Source: a virus. From it: a stretch of 64,000 nt of DNA. The stretch covers positions 1-64,000 of the IMG/VR virus record IMGVR_UViG_3300026518_000009; one strand, written 5' to 3'. Made by a program: the position numbers and the translations under genes. Shown piece after piece: positions 61,860-64,000 of this stretch (positions are counted from its first letter, which is position 1; each line of letters begins with the position of its first letter). The notes beneath the pieces were generated by a model. It ran no database searches. It was not told the DNA's origin and saw only the letters and a list, made by a program, of their open reading frames with translations.

Positions 61860-64000
61860 ATGATAAGTACTAGACAAGACCAACGTGTTTCAGTCGCTAA
61901 AAAACAGAGTGAAGGATGGTATATGCCAAATATTCATTATTATATTGGTATGGCTACTGCATTAAATAATAAAAACAATACACAAGAAAATCTTAATGCT
62001 GCTAATGGAATAATAGATACTACTACGTATAATTATGTATTGAATCCTATACAATTTGATGGTAATATACTAAGAAAACTTCCAGGAGAAATAAGGGATG
62101 TTGATTTTATTAATCCAATTAGGGAAAAGAATATAGGTGAATATTTAGAATTACCACATAATTATACTGTAAAAGTTGATGACCCTAATACTTCATTGTT
62201 AAGAAATAAACAAGTTGCTGATGAATTAACTCCAATATTACAGCAAGCAGTAATAAATTTAATTAATAATGAAAAAAATAATCCTAATGGATTACAACAA
62301 CAATTAAATAATCAACAAAATCAGCAGGAGCAACAACAAAATCAACAAGACATAAGTCAGCAAAATCAACAACCTCAACAAAATCAACAAGTAGAATCCC
62401 AAATTCCTATAAGTGGAGTTCCATCTGCGGATATTAAAGATATTAAAGCTGTAATAAAAGAAGCTACTGATAACTGGTTTGATAGTAGAGCTGAAAGAGT
62501 TAGTAATCTTATTCAATGGATATGTGATAATAATGATTCAGAAAATAAAAGATTAACACTCTTTAATTATTGGTGGAGTACAGAAGAATGTTATATTCGT
62601 ACATATATTAATAATAATGAAGTATTATATGAAATTATCAGTCCATTAGAAGGTTATCCTATTGATAATAGTTATGAGTTTGTAGATGACCATGAGGCAT
62701 TTGTTATAATGCGATATATTAGTATTAATACTATATATGAAAGATATGAAGATAAATTATCTAAAGCTGATATAGAATATCTAAAAGAATTACAAAATAG
62801 AACTAATTCTACTGGTTTATGTACTATTACTGCTCAATTAGTAACTGATATTTATGGAAGAAAAGTATTTGATGAAAATAATAATGCTGTTCCTGGAAAT
62901 ACCTCTTATAATATTTCTAAAAATGGAATGATTAGAGAAGTTATATTATATTTTAAAACTAGTACTAAACGTAGAATACTATATAAATATAATCAATTAG
63001 GTACTGTTGTATCAGAGGTAATTCAAGATAAAAATTTTGTATTTGATACATCCAAAGGCCATATTAGTATAGAGAATGAATGGATTACTGAAACTTGGGA
63101 ACAAGTATTGTTAGGAGAATATTATATTGGTATATATTTAAAGCCAGAACCAATTCCAGTACAAATATATGATGCTAATGGTCATAATAAACTTCCTATA
63201 ATTGGTAAGAAAGGTCTTATTAATGGAGTATATATTAATCCTATTCCTCATAGAATTGCACCTAATTTAGCATTATATAGAATAATTACATTACAAATAG
63301 AACGACAGTTTGCAAAATACAAAGGTAGTATGGAGCTTATTCCTAAATCTATGCTATTAGGTGATAATGGTGATATAAAAGGTAATATGTTTTATCGTAT
63401 TGCTGATGGTACTATTATATATGATGATCAAGCTGTAGATTTTAATACTGCTGCTCAAGGATATAGAATAGTTGGTAATGATGCTGCAACTAACTATATT
63501 AAAGCTTTAATTGATTTTAGAGATATGATTAAAGCTGAGGCATGGGATATGGCAAATATGAATGAAAGTAGATATGGAAATGCTCCTGCAAGTGCTACAG
63601 TTACAAATAATAATCAAAATATATTTAGAGCTAAATTAGGTAGTGTATTAATGATTACTACATTTAATAGTATATTATTAAGATTATATCGACAATTGGT
63701 TGAATATGCTAAAGTAGCTTATGTTAATGGAGTATCTGGTGCAATCAGAGATGATGCTGAAAATAAGATTACTTATTTTAATATAGATAGTGGAGAATTA
63801 ACTGAAAATAATTATGGTATATTTATGTCTAATGCTGTATTAGATTTAAATAAATTAGAAGAATATAAAAAATTAGCATTTAGTGCTAGTCAGAATGGTG
63901 ATTTTGATATTGCTATGGAAGCTATTGATTCTGATAATATTAGTAGGATTAGAAAACATATTAAAGAATTAGTTAAAGCTAATAAAGAATATCAACGTGA
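61860..64000 (+). CDS. Portal protein (3' end outside window)
   Basis: ATG at 61860; 713 residues are visible and the frame is still open at the window end. The N-terminal 90 residues are followed by a Gln-rich insert (residues about 144-180, for example NQQNQQEQQQNQQD), then the portal body with YINPIPHRIAPNLALYRI and a long helical clip/wing (LVEYAKVAYVNG). Position after terminase and absence of enzymatic motifs fit the 12-subunit head gatekeeper. The Gln-rich insert is unusual for a portal and probably lies on a surface. Confidence 0.82.
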   Translation, partial: MISTRQDQRVSVAKKQSEGWYMPNIHYYIGMATALNNKNNTQENLNAANGIIDTTTYNYVLNPIQFDGNILRKLPGEIRDVDFINPIREKNIGEYLELPHNYTVKVDDPNTSLLRNKQVADELTPILQQAVINLINNEKNNPNGLQQQLNNQQNQQEQQQNQQDISQQNQQPQQNQQVESQIPISGVPSADIKDIKAVIKEATDNWFDSRAERVSNLIQWICDNNDSENKRLTLFNYWWSTEECYIRTYINNNEVLYEIISPLEGYPIDNSYEFVDDHEAFVIMRYISINTIYERYEDKLSKADIEYLKELQNRTNSTGLCTITAQLVTDIYGRKVFDENNNAVPGNTSYNISKNGMIREVILYFKTSTKRRILYKYNQLGTVVSEVIQDKNFVFDTSKGHISIENEWITETWEQVLLGEYYIGIYLKPEPIPVQIYDANGHNKLPIIGKKGLINGVYINPIPHRIAPNLALYRIITLQIERQFAKYKGSMELIPKSMLLGDNGDIKGNMFYRIADGTIIYDDQAVDFNTAAQGYRIVGNDAATNYIKALIDFRDMIKAEAWDMANMNESRYGNAPASATVTNNNQNIFRAKLGSVLMITTFNSILLRLYRQLVEYAKVAYVNGVSGAIRDDAENKITYFNIDSGELTENNYGIFMSNAVLDLNKLEEYKKLAFSASQNGDFDIAMEAIDSDNISRIRKHIKELVKANKEYQR

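Overview
The window is a very AT-rich (clearly under 30% G+C by eye), gene-dense piece of a tailed-phage genome of the crAss-like group (order Crassvirales). The diagnosis rests on gene content and order: a portal protein directly after a large terminase; a tail block ending in a muzzle-like protein, two cargo-like proteins and one giant open frame with the DFDID active site of the two-barrel virion RNA polymerase; and an opposite-strand replication block with family B DNA polymerase, DnaG-like primase, ATP-dependent DNA ligase, RecT-like annealing protein, Fe-S uracil-DNA glycosylase, dUTPase and two helicases. A BACON-like domain in a tail protein and promoters of the Bacteroidales form (TTG, 19-20 bases, TAnnTTTG) point to a gut Bacteroidales host. 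TAA, TGA and TAG all end genes here and no long frame needs readthrough, so the standard code fits. I see no tRNA, CRISPR array, integrase or insertion sequence. The window is an internal part of a larger, probably circularly mapping genome: a fibre gene is cut at base 1 and the portal gene at base 64000.

Layout. (1) 1-28114, plus strand: end of a fibre gene, a BACON-domain tail protein, two small membrane proteins, a coiled-coil protein, then muzzle-like (1405 aa), cargo-like (600 and 687 aa) and a 5220-aa virion RNA polymerase polypeptide carrying both DFDID and an HExxH zincin motif. (2) 28156-28190: a hairpin between convergent operons. (3) 28289-55089, minus strand: about 45 tightly packed, often overlapping genes for replication, recombination and nucleotide metabolism, with many small proteins of unknown role, including micropeptides of 34-55 aa. 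(4) 52860-56160: a sparse control region. Four early genes are each preceded by a strongly folded leader (hairpin, multi-stem pseudoknot, H-type pseudoknot, kissing loops); the region also holds repeats, divergent promoters and very AT-rich DNA that may contain the origin. (5) 56164-64000, plus strand: a possible GroES-like protein, an HU/IHF-like protein, a PD-(D/E)XK nuclease, small proteins, large terminase and portal.

How it may work together. In the crAss-like phage phi14:2 the virion polymerase enters the cell with the DNA and transcribes early genes, while host polymerase serves later ones. Here consensus host promoters sit before plus-strand genes (4287, 57062) and once on the minus strand (55795), while most minus-strand genes lack one. 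Three genes (54694, 39434, 38585) have G+C-richer codons and are each followed by a strong hairpin, which suggests abundant proteins. The most unusual material is the set of structured leaders between 52870 and 55180.
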